Shown piece by piece: positions 36,608 to 44,713 of a stretch of DNA of 64,000 bases (position 1 is the stretch's first letter; every line of letters starts with the position of its first letter). The stretch covers positions 540,001 to 604,000 of the forward strand of contig NC_014410.1 in assembly GCF_000145615.1 (NCBI RefSeq), in the 5' to 3' direction. Both the position numbers and the translations under genes were made by a program. The notes below the pieces were generated by a model. The model was not told where the DNA came from, made no database searches, and worked only from the letters and a program-made list of their open reading frames with translations. This stretch comes from Thermoanaerobacterium thermosaccharolyticum DSM 571. Lineage in GTDB: Bacteria > Bacillota > Thermoanaerobacteria > Thermoanaerobacterales > Thermoanaerobacteraceae.

Positions 36608-36895
36608 ATGATAACAATGGAATTGTACGATAAGACTGCAGAATATTTTAAAGCCTTATCACATCCTACTAGAATCAAGATTATTGAGCTTTTAAGTAAA
36701 AATGAAATGTGCGTATGTGAAATGATGGCTGTTTTGAATTTAGATCAATCTCATATTTCCAGGCATCTTATGGTCTTAAGGGCAAATGGGATAGTAAAAG
36801 ATTCAAGGGAAGGAACTAAAATTTATTACAGTCTTGTAGATAAAGCTATTGTTAAGATTATTGATGAAGTTAAAAACATCTTAACAGGTAAATAA
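36608..36895 (+). CDS. ArsR-family (SmtB/ArsR) metalloregulator
   Basis: The 95-residue protein has a complete ArsR winged helix: LSHPTRIKIIELLSKNEMCV near 17, LNLDQSHISRHLMVLRANGI as the recognition helix near 44, and GTKIYYSLVD as the wing. CVCEM near residue 36 is the alpha3 Cys-x-Cys that binds As(III), Sb(III) or a soft metal in related repressors. The operator palindrome between its -35 and -10 argues for autorepression. Two identical-type operators precede the redox genes downstream, which defines a small regulon. AAAGGA lies 7 nt before the ATG. Confidence 0.93.
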   Translation: MITMELYDKTAEYFKALSHPTRIKIIELLSKNEMCVCEMMAVLNLDQSHISRHLMVLRANGIVKDSREGTKIYYSLVDKAIVKIIDEVKNILTGK

Positions 36896-36914
36896 GCAAT
36901 ATTTTATTCAATAT

Positions 36915-36930
36915 ATTCGTAAAACCGAAT
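36915..36930. promoter_or_regulatory. ArsR-type operator, copy 2
   Basis: ATTCGTAAAACCGAAT matches the operator upstream of the ArsR gene at 14 of 16 positions. It lies 20 bp after the arsR-family gene, before the ferredoxin-like gene. Confidence 0.75.
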
Positions 36931-36991
36931 AAAGCAATATATTCCCTAATATATTTTTATAGTTAGATTAGTTATTTATTTTGTCTATTTA

Positions 36992-37007
36992 ATTCGAAAA
37001 ACCGAAT
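36992..37007. promoter_or_regulatory. ArsR-type operator, copy 3
   Basis: ATTCGAAAAACCGAAT matches the ArsR operator at 14 of 16 positions and lies 40 bp before the ferredoxin-like gene. TTGTCT at 36981 could be a -35, with a weak -10 overlapping the end of the operator, so the downstream pair may have its own regulated promoter. Confidence 0.75.
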
Positions 37008-37047
37008 AAAAGAATAAAAATTAGCGACGTGAAAGGAGGTGAAATAG

Positions 37048-37254
37048 ATGGCAAAAAATTGGTATCCAATTATTGACCACGATAAATGCATACAGTGTTA
37101 TCAATGTGTTAATTTCTGCAAACATGATGTTTACACAATTGGCGATGGCGGCTATCCACTTGTAATAAACCCACTTAGCTGTGTTGAATTCTGCAGAGGT
37201 TGTCAGAAGATATGCGATAACGATGCTATATCGTACTTTGGTGACAACAAGTAG
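37048..37254 (+). CDS. Small 4Fe-4S ferredoxin-like protein
   Basis: This 68-residue protein has two cysteine clusters, CIQCYQCVNFC near residue 14 and CVEFCRGCQKIC near 45, which fit two [4Fe-4S] centres; the second has an atypical C-x3-C-x2-C-x3-C spacing. Related small proteins occur beside ArsR-type genes and redox-active thiol proteins in clostridia. AAAGGAGGTGAAATAG precedes the ATG. With the following gene it forms a two-gene unit behind two ArsR operators, so it is probably induced by a metal or metalloid. Its electron partner is not known. Confidence 0.85.
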   Translation: MAKNWYPIIDHDKCIQCYQCVNFCKHDVYTIGDGGYPLVINPLSCVEFCRGCQKICDNDAISYFGDNK

Positions 37255-37322
37255 ACTGAATTTATAATTCTGCTTAATGATTTAGAAAAAATGATAAATT
37301 TTTATTGAAAGGAATGATAGTG

Positions 37323-37694
37323 ATGAGTAAAAAAGGATTGCTTTTATGCGTGTGCCAAGGTACATGTCCATCATTTCAGGAGATGGACACATTTGAAGTT
37401 TTAAACACATTGAGAAGAGAGAATATATTTGAATGGGTAGGACTCCATCCACAGCTTTGTGCAGAAGATGGTGACAGGTATTTACGGGAATTGCTGAAAG
37501 GTGCAGACATAGATGAGTTATATGTTGCTGCATGCGACCCGGTAATGCAGAGAAAAATGTACAGAGATGCTTTTGATACTGTGGGATTCGACAGAGAAAA
37601 GCACATCGGCATAGAAATAAGAAACATGAATACAGAGCAAGTAATAAACGAGATAAAAAAAGCTGTTAATGAAAAAGAACAATCAGAAGAATAA
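37323..37694 (+). CDS. Small cysteine-rich protein resembling the HdrA N-terminal domain
   Basis: The 123-residue protein begins LLLCVCQGTCPSF, followed by HPQLCAED near 43 and VAACDPVMQRKMYRDAF near 67. This order of cysteines and the surrounding text resemble the N-terminal part of heterodisulfide reductase subunit A, but no FAD domain follows. A role as an Fe-S electron carrier or thiol/metal sensor partner of the ferredoxin encoded just upstream is plausible. ATG at 37323 has AAAGGA in front; the earlier ATG at 37305 lacks one. Confidence 0.68.
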   Translation: MSKKGLLLCVCQGTCPSFQEMDTFEVLNTLRRENIFEWVGLHPQLCAEDGDRYLRELLKGADIDELYVAACDPVMQRKMYRDAFDTVGFDREKHIGIEIRNMNTEQVINEIKKAVNEKEQSEE

Positions 37695-37800
37695 TTTTAT
37701 ATAATCAAGCAAACATATATACTTATTATTTTAACAAGAAGTTTTAACGAAGGCTTGAAAGAAGTCTCCCATCCTCTATAGGTGGGAGATGAATTTCTAT

Positions 37801-37829
37801 TGTTTTCCATAACATTATATGCTATAATA
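37801..37829 (+). promoter_or_regulatory. Promoter inside the first repeat of the IS-derived element
   Basis: TTGTTT (37801-37806) and a perfect TATAAT (37824-37829) are 17 bp apart and point into the structured segment. The second repeat preserves a weaker version (TTGTTT, 17 bp, CATAAT). Confidence 0.6.
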
Positions 37830-37835
37830 TTATCA

Positions 37836-38008
37836 GGAGTAAAAAGTAAAGACAATTAGGCATAACAGCCTAAGAGTAATATTTTTGTAGGGAAGGTTCC
37901 TCCCGAAATTACGCCTATGGAGATTGTGTAAGACCTGCTGTGAATAACAGTAGGCAACGGTCTATGAAGTAGGAAGCTTCATCCTCTATGGGATGGAGTA
38001 GGTTCACA
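37836..38008 (+). ncRNA. Putative omega-RNA/HEARO-like noncoding RNA without its nuclease gene
   Basis: The segment can fold into successive stems: TTAGGC/GCCTAA (37857-37862, 37869-37874), GGGA/TCCC near 37891-37905, CCTGCTGT/ACAGTAGG (37935-37942, 37948-37955), TGAAG/CTTCA (37966-37970, 37978-37982) and CATCC/GGATG (37981-37985, 37992-37996). ACGCCTA at about 37912 could pair back with the first hairpin as a pseudoknot. The 3' end ..AGTAGGTTCAC is like the scaffold end of TnpB/IscB guide RNAs, after which the guide begins. A promoter lies just upstream. The class assignment is from memory of the pattern and needs a covariance-model search. Confidence 0.5.
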
Positions 38009-38145
38009 AAAGTCTCCCATCCTCTATAGATGGGGGATTAATTTCTATTGTTTGTTATATAATTATATGTCATAATAGTATTAAGAAAGAAAAGCATTAT
38101 TTTTGTTTTGTTTATTGAATAAAATTATTATGAAGAATGCTTTAA

Positions 38146-38357
38146 AATCTTCCCTATATACTCGAATCCCTTAAAAAACAAACGTATTTGCCGTATGAAG
38201 TGATTGTGGTTGACGATTTTTCGTTGGATAAAACCGCTGAAATCGCCAAAAGTTACGGCGTAAAAGTGCTCAAAAATACAGAGCCACCTGAAGGATGGAC
38301 AGGAAAGACGCCTTTTTAGGATATGTCACGTGGAAGGGGAGAAAAATTAAAGTTTAA
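38146..38357 (+). pseudogene. Remnant of a family 2 glycosyltransferase gene
   Basis: From 38146 the frame reads NLPYILESLKKQTYLPYEVI, then VVDDFSLDKTAEIAKSYGVK and KNTEPPEGWTGKTPF before a stop at 38317: the start of a GT2 domain without its first 20 or so residues. Overlapping the stop in another frame is GYVTWKGRKIKV and a stop at 38355, which looks like the extreme C-terminus of such an enzyme. So the 5' end and almost all of the middle are deleted. It sits directly between the IS-derived element and the acyltransferase gene. In related bacteria a GT2 next to a PlsY-like gene belongs to a carotenoid/glycolipid-type cluster. Confidence 0.8.
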
Positions 38358-38371
38358 AGGGGGAAAATGAA

Positions 38372-39007
38372 TTGATAGCTTTTTACGCTTTAATTGAATT
38401 TATATGTGGTTCTATGATGTTTTCATATTGGTTAGGTCTTCTTGCTGAAAAAGATTTGCATATGTATGGTGATGGAAATCCGGGTGCATTTAATCTGTGG
38501 CACGCTGCGGGATATAAACTGGGGATTTTAGGAGTAGCCCTTGACTTTTTAAAAGGGTATTTTCCACTTTCTATACTGATATTAAAAGGATATATTAGCG
38601 GTGTTGAGATAGTTCCTGTTGCTGTTGCAGCTATATTAGGACACGTTTTTTCACCATTTTTAAAGTGGCGCGGTGGGAAAGGAATAGCAGTGACATTTGG
38701 CGTATGGAGTGCTGTGACAAGGTTTAATGTGTCTATTGCATACGCTATTATACTGGCAATACTGTATATATTAGCAATAATTTTAAATAAAGGTAAATCT
38801 ACTTCATCAGAAGTTGATGGATTTATGGTTGTTGTAGGAATGTTGACATTGGTATTATATTTGTATTATAAATCATTTCCTATGTACATTTACGATATAT
38901 GGTTTGCTAATCTTATGATTATCACATACACAAATAGAGAAAAACTTTATAAACTGTACAAAGATGCTTATGAGAAACATCATGAAAATAATGCTGTTAT
39001 GCATTAA
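38372..39007 (+). CDS. Glycerol-3-phosphate acyltransferase, PlsY family
   Basis: The 211-residue membrane protein has the PlsY motifs: GDGNPGAFNLWHAAG near 34 (normally GSGNxGAxN), LDFLKGYFPL near 60, and GHVFSPFLKWRGGKGIAVTF near 90, the glycine-rich acyl-phosphate binding loop. PlsY moves an acyl group from acyl-phosphate to glycerol-3-phosphate. The Ser-to-Asp change in the first motif and the remnant GT2 upstream suggest a paralogue formerly serving a glycolipid-type pathway rather than bulk phospholipid synthesis. The start is TTG with AAAGGGGG 9 nt upstream. Confidence 0.85.
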   Translation: MIAFYALIEFICGSMMFSYWLGLLAEKDLHMYGDGNPGAFNLWHAAGYKLGILGVALDFLKGYFPLSILILKGYISGVEIVPVAVAAILGHVFSPFLKWRGGKGIAVTFGVWSAVTRFNVSIAYAIILAILYILAIILNKGKSTSSEVDGFMVVVGMLTLVLYLYYKSFPMYIYDIWFANLMIITYTNREKLYKLYKDAYEKHHENNAVMH

Positions 39008-39034
39008 ACCAGCAGCTAAAAGCTGCTGGTTTAA
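39004..39034. terminator. Perfect 14-bp hairpin between the convergent plsY-like and arsC genes
   Basis: TTAAACCAGCAGCT (39004-39017) and AGCTGCTGGTTTAA (39021-39034) pair perfectly around a 3-nt loop, at the 3' ends of two convergent genes. The flanks have A and T runs but no long T tract directly after the stem on the + strand. Confidence 0.75.
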
Positions 39035-39059
39035 AAAAGAAGGGTATTGTGGTTATACA

Positions 39060-39470
39060 TCAGTTTAAGTTAATTTCATTGTTTTTTACTCTTTTGATTA
39101 ACTCTTTTACTTTTGACTCGATTATATCTCTCGTTTTCCTAAATTCATCTAATGGCTTACCGTCAGGATCATCTAAACCCCAGTCTTCTTTTAATTTGCA
39201 CGGTATATATGGGCATTCTACGTTACAGCCCATTGTAATTAGTATATCTACTTTTTGTGGTATTTCATCTAATAATTTTGGGCGATGACTGCTTATGTCG
39301 ATGCCAACCTCCTTCATAACTTCTACTGCATTTGGATTTACCTTCTCAGTAAGTTTTGTTCCAGCGCTGTATACTTCAAATACATCGGATCCATAGTGTT
39401 TTGCAAAACCTTCTGCCATCTGACTTCTACATGAATTTGCTACACAAATAAATGCTACTTTAACTTTCAT
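39060..39470 (-). CDS. arsC: Arsenate reductase, thioredoxin-coupled (low-molecular-weight phosphatase fold)
   Basis: This enzyme reduces arsenate to arsenite through a cysteine relay. The P-loop nucleophile is in FICVANSCRSQMAEG (Cys near 9 and the CxxxxCR loop), and the redox pair lies in MGCNVECPYIPC near 80-91, as in the S. aureus and B. subtilis ArsC. Asp in LDDPDG near 103 is the general acid. Length is 136 residues. It lies 22 bp behind arsR on the same strand. No arsenite efflux pump (ArsB/Acr3) is adjacent. Confidence 0.93.
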   Translation of the reverse strand: MKVKVAFICVANSCRSQMAEGFAKHYGSDVFEVYSAGTKLTEKVNPNAVEVMKEVGIDISSHRPKLLDEIPQKVDILITMGCNVECPYIPCKLKEDWGLDDPDGKPLDEFRKTRDIIESKVKELIKRVKNNEINLN

Positions 39471-39492
39471 AATCTAATTCTCCTTTTATTTT

Positions 39493-39861
39493 TTAATATG
39501 GCAAATAATTGCTTTTAGATGGATTTTTACATGATTGCTCCCTGTTTTTATATTTTTCAAAATTTTCGTTGTCTGTAATGAACTGTGGAATATTGTTAAA
39601 TGAATTTATAAGATACTCATAGAGCATTTTATGCTTATTGACAAAATTATTATCAATGCTGTAATAAACCCACTGTGATTTTTTTTCGCTGCTTATTATC
39701 CCGACATTTTTTAGTTTATTGAGATGCCTTGAAACGTTGGACTGAGTCATCATTAAAATTGCTTCTATGTCACATACGCATAGTTTTCCTTTAGATAGTA
39801 GATTAATTATCCTTAATCGGTTTTCATCACCTAAAGCCTTGAAAATATCATTAATATTCAT
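39493..39861 (-). CDS. arsR: ArsR-family arsenic-responsive regulator
   Basis: The 122-residue repressor has the winged helix FKALGDENRLRIINLLSKG, the metalloid-binding KLCVCDI motif near 32, the recognition helix MTQSNVSRHLNKLKNVGII near 42 and the wing QWVYYSID. The C-terminal 35 residues are an extra tail. It is co-transcribed with arsC and should repress the pair until arsenite or antimonite binds. The upstream DNA (39862-39940) is AT-rich with dyad-like TATAATTTATAATATTTA; it does not contain the ATTCG-type operator of the other ArsR protein at 36608. Confidence 0.93.
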   Translation of the reverse strand: MNINDIFKALGDENRLRIINLLSKGKLCVCDIEAILMMTQSNVSRHLNKLKNVGIISSEKKSQWVYYSIDNNFVNKHKMLYEYLINSFNNIPQFITDNENFEKYKNREQSCKNPSKSNYLPY

Positions 39862-39966
39862 ATGCTAATGCATTTCCACCACGCTTATATCATTATATTT
39901 GATTATACTCATATTATAATTTATAATATTTAATATGTCAAATAGCACCGTAATAATTAAAGATAT

Positions 39967-39984
39967 GCTTGATATATATTACCA
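39967..39984 (+). promoter_or_regulatory. Putative enhancer (UAS) for the sigma-54 activator, glp copy
   Basis: GCTTGATATATATTACCA matches 16 of 18 positions of GCTTGATAATTATTACCA upstream of dhaK. TTGATATAT here is also repeated in inverted orientation as ATATATCAA at 40008-40016. It lies 94 bp before the GG of the glpP -24 element. Confidence 0.7.
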
Positions 39985-40076
39985 TGATAATTAATAAAGT
40001 TGATAAAATATATCAATTGTTTATTTTATGCTTTAAAAAGTGCTTATCTTTTCTGTTAAAATAATAGGAGAATAAT

Positions 40077-40093
40077 TGGCATATAATTTGCAT
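40077..40093 (+). promoter_or_regulatory. Sigma-54 (-24/-12) promoter of glpPFK
   Basis: TTGGCATATAATTTGCA has GG and GC separated by exactly 10 bp, as sigma-54 promoters require, and closely resembles the dhaK promoter (TTGGCACAAAATTTGCA). It lies about 25 bp before the glpP start. Confidence 0.75.
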
Positions 40094-40118
40094 TTATAAA
40101 ATGATAGGAGGAATTGAT

Positions 40119-40688
40119 GTGGATAATTACATTATAGAAAAGATTAGGAGTTTTCCGATTATTGCGGCCGTTAGAAGTATTGATGATTTATCTGATGTTT
40201 ACAGTTCAAATTCTGAAGTAATATTTTTGCTGACAAGTAATATATTGATATTAAAAGATACAATAGATGATATAAAACAACATAATAAAATGGTCTTTAT
40301 TCATTTCGATTTGGTGGAAGGTCTTGGAAAGGATTATAAAGCTGTAGAATATTTAAAAGAAGTAGTCAAGCCTGATGGTATTATTTCTACACGCAATAAT
40401 ATTCTTACATATGCTAAAGATCTAGGAATGCCATGCATTGAGCGCATTTTTCTACTGGATACTCAAGCACTTAAAACAGGTTTAAATTCAATAAAGCAAA
40501 TTGAACCAACAGCAATAGAGGTGATGCCAGGGGTTGCTCATAATGTAACTAGAGAGCTTGCTACGGAGGTGTATCATCCAATTATTGCTGGTGGTTTGGT
40601 TAAAACAAAAGAAGACGTTATAAATGCTCTTTCTTCTGGCGCTGTGGCAGTCTCCACAAGTGAAAAAAGTCTTTGGTTTATAGATTGA
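40119..40688 (+). CDS. glpP: Glycerol-3-phosphate-responsive antiterminator GlpP
   Basis: GlpP binds leader mRNA in the presence of glycerol-3-phosphate and lets transcription pass terminators. The 189-residue protein has the family pattern: FPIIAAVRSIDDL at the start, IFLLTSNILILKD near 40, VFIHFDLVEGLGKD near 65, PDGIISTRNN near 92, and EVMPGVAH and HPIIAGGLVKTKEDV in the C-terminal half (a TIM-barrel-like fold). GTG at 40119 is preferred because AGGAGG lies 8 nt before it; the upstream ATG at 40101 would put that site inside the gene. Its likely target is the terminator leader at 43149. It is the first gene of a sigma-54-controlled unit. Confidence 0.9.
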   Translation: MDNYIIEKIRSFPIIAAVRSIDDLSDVYSSNSEVIFLLTSNILILKDTIDDIKQHNKMVFIHFDLVEGLGKDYKAVEYLKEVVKPDGIISTRNNILTYAKDLGMPCIERIFLLDTQALKTGLNSIKQIEPTAIEVMPGVAHNVTRELATEVYHPIIAGGLVKTKEDVINALSSGAVAVSTSEKSLWFID

Positions 40689-40764
40689 AAGGAGGCGAAA
40701 TGATATTTAAAGAGATTTAAACTTGAATTAGAAGCACAAAGAAAAATTTAATGGAGGGGTTTTT

Positions 40765-41499
40765 ATGGAAATATCATTGTTTGGCAAGATTTTGTCAGAG
40801 TTTTTTGGTACCATGATACTTATTCTCCTTGGTGATGGCGTTGTTGCAAACGTTGTACTAAACAAGACGAAAGGGCAGAACAGTGGATGGATTGTCATAA
40901 CAACTGGCTGGGCCTTTGCCGTTGCTGTACCTGCTTATATTACAGGATGGATAGGTGGAGCTCATTTTAATCCAGCAGTGACAATAGGTCTGGCTGCTAT
41001 AGGAAAATTTCCATGGGCACAGGTGCCTGGTTACATCATAGCTCAATTTCTAGGCGCATTTGTAGGGGCTTTGCTTGTATATGTGGCATATAGAGATCAC
41101 TTTCATGCCACAGAAGACAAGGATTCAAAACTTGGTGTATTTTGCACAATTCCAGCTATCAGAAATCTATTTTACAATTTCTTGACGGAGGCTATAGGAA
41201 CTGCGATGTTGCTAGTTGGAATATTAGGTATAACAAATGAGCACAATCAAGTTGGGGCATTAGGTGCGTTTTTAGTAGGTATTTTAATTTGGGTTATAGG
41301 TCTTACACTTGGTGGACCAACAGGATACGCTATCAATCCAGCGAGGGATTTAGGACCTAGGTTAGCACATACTGTACTGCCGATACCAAACAAGAGAGAT
41401 TCAGATTGGGGCTATGGACTTATAGTTCCATTGTTTGGACCTATTGTAGGAGGATTACTAGGAGCATTGATTTATCAAGGATTTATTAATATGCTATAA
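40765..41499 (+). CDS. glpF: Glycerol uptake facilitator GlpF (aquaglyceroporin)
   Basis: This 244-residue six-helix channel has both NPA boxes: GGAHFNPAVTIG near 67 and GYAINPARDLGPR near 193. The Asp and Gly-rich surroundings of the second box and the position before glpK mark it as a glycerol channel rather than a water-only aquaporin. GGAGGGG precedes the ATG. It is encoded between glpP and glpK and should be co-induced with them. Confidence 0.96.
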   Translation: MEISLFGKILSEFFGTMILILLGDGVVANVVLNKTKGQNSGWIVITTGWAFAVAVPAYITGWIGGAHFNPAVTIGLAAIGKFPWAQVPGYIIAQFLGAFVGALLVYVAYRDHFHATEDKDSKLGVFCTIPAIRNLFYNFLTEAIGTAMLLVGILGITNEHNQVGALGAFLVGILIWVIGLTLGGPTGYAINPARDLGPRLAHTVLPIPNKRDSDWGYGLIVPLFGPIVGGLLGALIYQGFINML

Positions 41500-41533
41500 A
41501 GTTGTAAGAAGGATGAAATTTTAATAAATATAG

Positions 41534-43036
<1,503 letters not shown>

Positions 43037-43065
43037 AAAGATTACAAAAATAAGTCAAGAATTTC

Positions 43066-43199
43066 TTGATACAAAACTTAAAATTTGTAGTATAATAGAT
43101 TAAGGAACATAAGATAGAATTGAATATTAGTATGGCGGAGAATAGGAGAGCCATATATAACCGGATTGAACCGGCTATATATGGCTTTGTCTTTTTTTT
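43066..43199 (+). promoter_or_regulatory. Promoter and GlpP-type terminator/antiterminator leader
   Basis: A -10 TATAAT at 43091 has a TTGATA 19 bp upstream (a long spacing). The leader then forms a terminator: AGCCATATATAACCGG (43149-43164) pairs with CCGGCTATATATGGCT (43171-43186, one mismatch), followed by a long T run at 43192-43199. Earlier, TATGGC (43131-43136) can pair with GCCATA (43150-43155), which would disrupt the terminator's left arm. Mutually exclusive hairpins before a glycerol-3-phosphate oxidase gene are what GlpP antitermination needs. Confidence 0.8.
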
Positions 43200-43228
43200 A
43201 AATCTTAATTGTTGAAAGGGATGGTAAA

Positions 43229-44710
43229 ATGTACGATGTCTTAATAATAGGTGGAGGTGTAATAGGCACATCTATTGCCAGGGAATTATCAAAATACGAT
43301 ATTAAAGTTGCACTTATTGAAAAAGAAGATGACGTTGCATCAGGTGGTGCATCAAAGGCAAACAGTGCAATACTTCATGCAGGATATGATCCAGTGCCAG
43401 GCACATTAAAAGCGAAGCTAAATGTGAGAGGCAATGAGATGTTTGATGAACTATGCAAAGATTTAGATGTTCCAATGAAAAGAGTAGGTTCATTAGTTGC
43501 TGCATTTTCAAAAGATGAGGTTGAAAGTCTTTATAAGCTTTATGATAGAGGTCTTAAAAACGGTGTGAAGAAAATGTCTATAATTTCGGGGGACATGGTT
43601 AAAGAAATAGAGCCTAATATCAACGATACAATCGTTGCTGCTCTATATGCGAAAACAGCAGGCATCATCTGTCCTTATGGTTTTGTGATAGCGCTAGCGG
43701 AAAATGCAGCGCAAAATGGTGTTGAGTTTATATTCAACCAGGAAGTGGTATCTATAAAAAAAGAAGAAGATGGTTTTATAGTCAAAACTCAAAACAACGA
43801 GTATTTTAGTAAATATGTGGTAAATGCTGCCGGGCTGTATTCTGATGTTATCAATGATATGGTTGGTGGCAAGCACTTTACAGTGCACCCAAGGAAAGGT
43901 GAGTATCTAATACTTGACAAAGAAGAAGGATATCTGGCAAATACTGTGATATTCCAGGTTCCTACAAAGATGGGGAAAGGAATACTTGTATCTCCTACAG
44001 TCGATGGAAATCTTTTAATAGGGCCTACGTCTGAAGACATAAACAATAAGGAGTTTCGGAAGACGACAGCTAAAGGTCTAGAAAAAGCCATAAAAGGAGC
44101 TAAAAAAAGCGTTGAAAAATTCAATGAGAGAAAAACGATAACACAGTTTACCGGAGTAAGAGCTGTACCAGATGTGGAAGGAGAGGACTTTATAATAGGT
44201 GAATCAGATGTTAAAGGATTTATAAACGTGGCGGGTATAGAATCGCCTGGCTTTACATCATCACCTGCAATCGCAGAGATGGTAGGACAAATTCTTAGAG
44301 ATTCTGGGCTTAAAATGGTAGAAAAAGATGATTTTAATCCTAAGAGAAAACCTGTAATACGCTTTAATGAATTGACAGATGAAGAGAGAAATGAGCTTAT
44401 AAAAAAGAATCCAGCATACGGAAAAATTATTTGCAGATGCGAAACAGTAACAGAAGGTGAAATAATTGATGCAATAAGAAGACCAGTTGGAGCAAAAAGT
44501 ATTGATGGTGTAAAGAGGCGCGTCAGAGCCGGAATGGGCAGATGTCAAGGAGGTTTCTGCAGCCCAAGGGTGGTTGAAATACTTTCAAAAGAACTAAACA
44601 TAGATCCGCTTGATGTTACAAAATTTGGCGGAAAATCAAACGTTTTAACGGCAAAAGCGAAAGAATATGTTATTAACTCTTGTAAAGAAATATTAAAAAG
44701 TGGGGTGTAA
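43229..44710 (+). CDS. FAD-dependent oxidoreductase, GlpA-like glycerol-3-phosphate dehydrogenase
   Basis: Residues 1-370 form a DAO-type FAD domain (VLIIGGGVIGTSIARELSKY, then GASKANSAILHAGYDP near 46, a glycerol-3-phosphate dehydrogenase signature). The C-terminal part is a BFD-like [2Fe-2S] domain with ICRCETVTEGEIIDAIRRP near 410 and GMGRCQGGFCSPRVVEIL near 440, as in anaerobic GlpA. It should oxidise glycerol-3-phosphate to dihydroxyacetone phosphate. It is the first gene after the antitermination leader, with two partner genes closely behind, so expression depends on GlpP. TTGAAAGGGATGG precedes the ATG. Confidence 0.88.
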   Translation: MYDVLIIGGGVIGTSIARELSKYDIKVALIEKEDDVASGGASKANSAILHAGYDPVPGTLKAKLNVRGNEMFDELCKDLDVPMKRVGSLVAAFSKDEVESLYKLYDRGLKNGVKKMSIISGDMVKEIEPNINDTIVAALYAKTAGIICPYGFVIALAENAAQNGVEFIFNQEVVSIKKEEDGFIVKTQNNEYFSKYVVNAAGLYSDVINDMVGGKHFTVHPRKGEYLILDKEEGYLANTVIFQVPTKMGKGILVSPTVDGNLLIGPTSEDINNKEFRKTTAKGLEKAIKGAKKSVEKFNERKTITQFTGVRAVPDVEGEDFIIGESDVKGFINVAGIESPGFTSSPAIAEMVGQILRDSGLKMVEKDDFNPKRKPVIRFNELTDEERNELIKKNPAYGKIICRCETVTEGEIIDAIRRPVGAKSIDGVKRRVRAGMGRCQGGFCSPRVVEILSKELNIDPLDVTKFGGKSNVLTAKAKEYVINSCKEILKSGV

Positions 44711-44713
44711 AAG

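Larger units (their letters stand above)
37763..38082 (+). mobile_element. IS200/IS605-derived non-autonomous element with two terminal hairpin repeats
   Basis: Two direct repeats of 72 bp (37763-37834 and 38011-38082), about 85 percent identical, bracket a structured segment. Each begins AAGTCTCCCATCCTCTATAG and folds into a 9-bp hairpin with a 7-nt loop, resembling the subterminal hairpins bound by Y1 transposases. There is no TnpA, TnpB or IscB reading frame. The 3' part of the centre (GAAGTAGGAAGC..GGATGGAGTAGGTTCAC) resembles the right end/guide-RNA region of IS605-family elements. The gap from 37695 to 38371 holds this element and a gene remnant only. A relic or a MITE-like unit are both possible. 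Confidence 0.6.

Noticed and set aside
37763-38082. CRISPR array formed by the two hairpin repeats
   Set aside because: There are only two copies, 72 bp long and 85 percent identical, with one long structured interval; this fits an insertion-element derivative instead.
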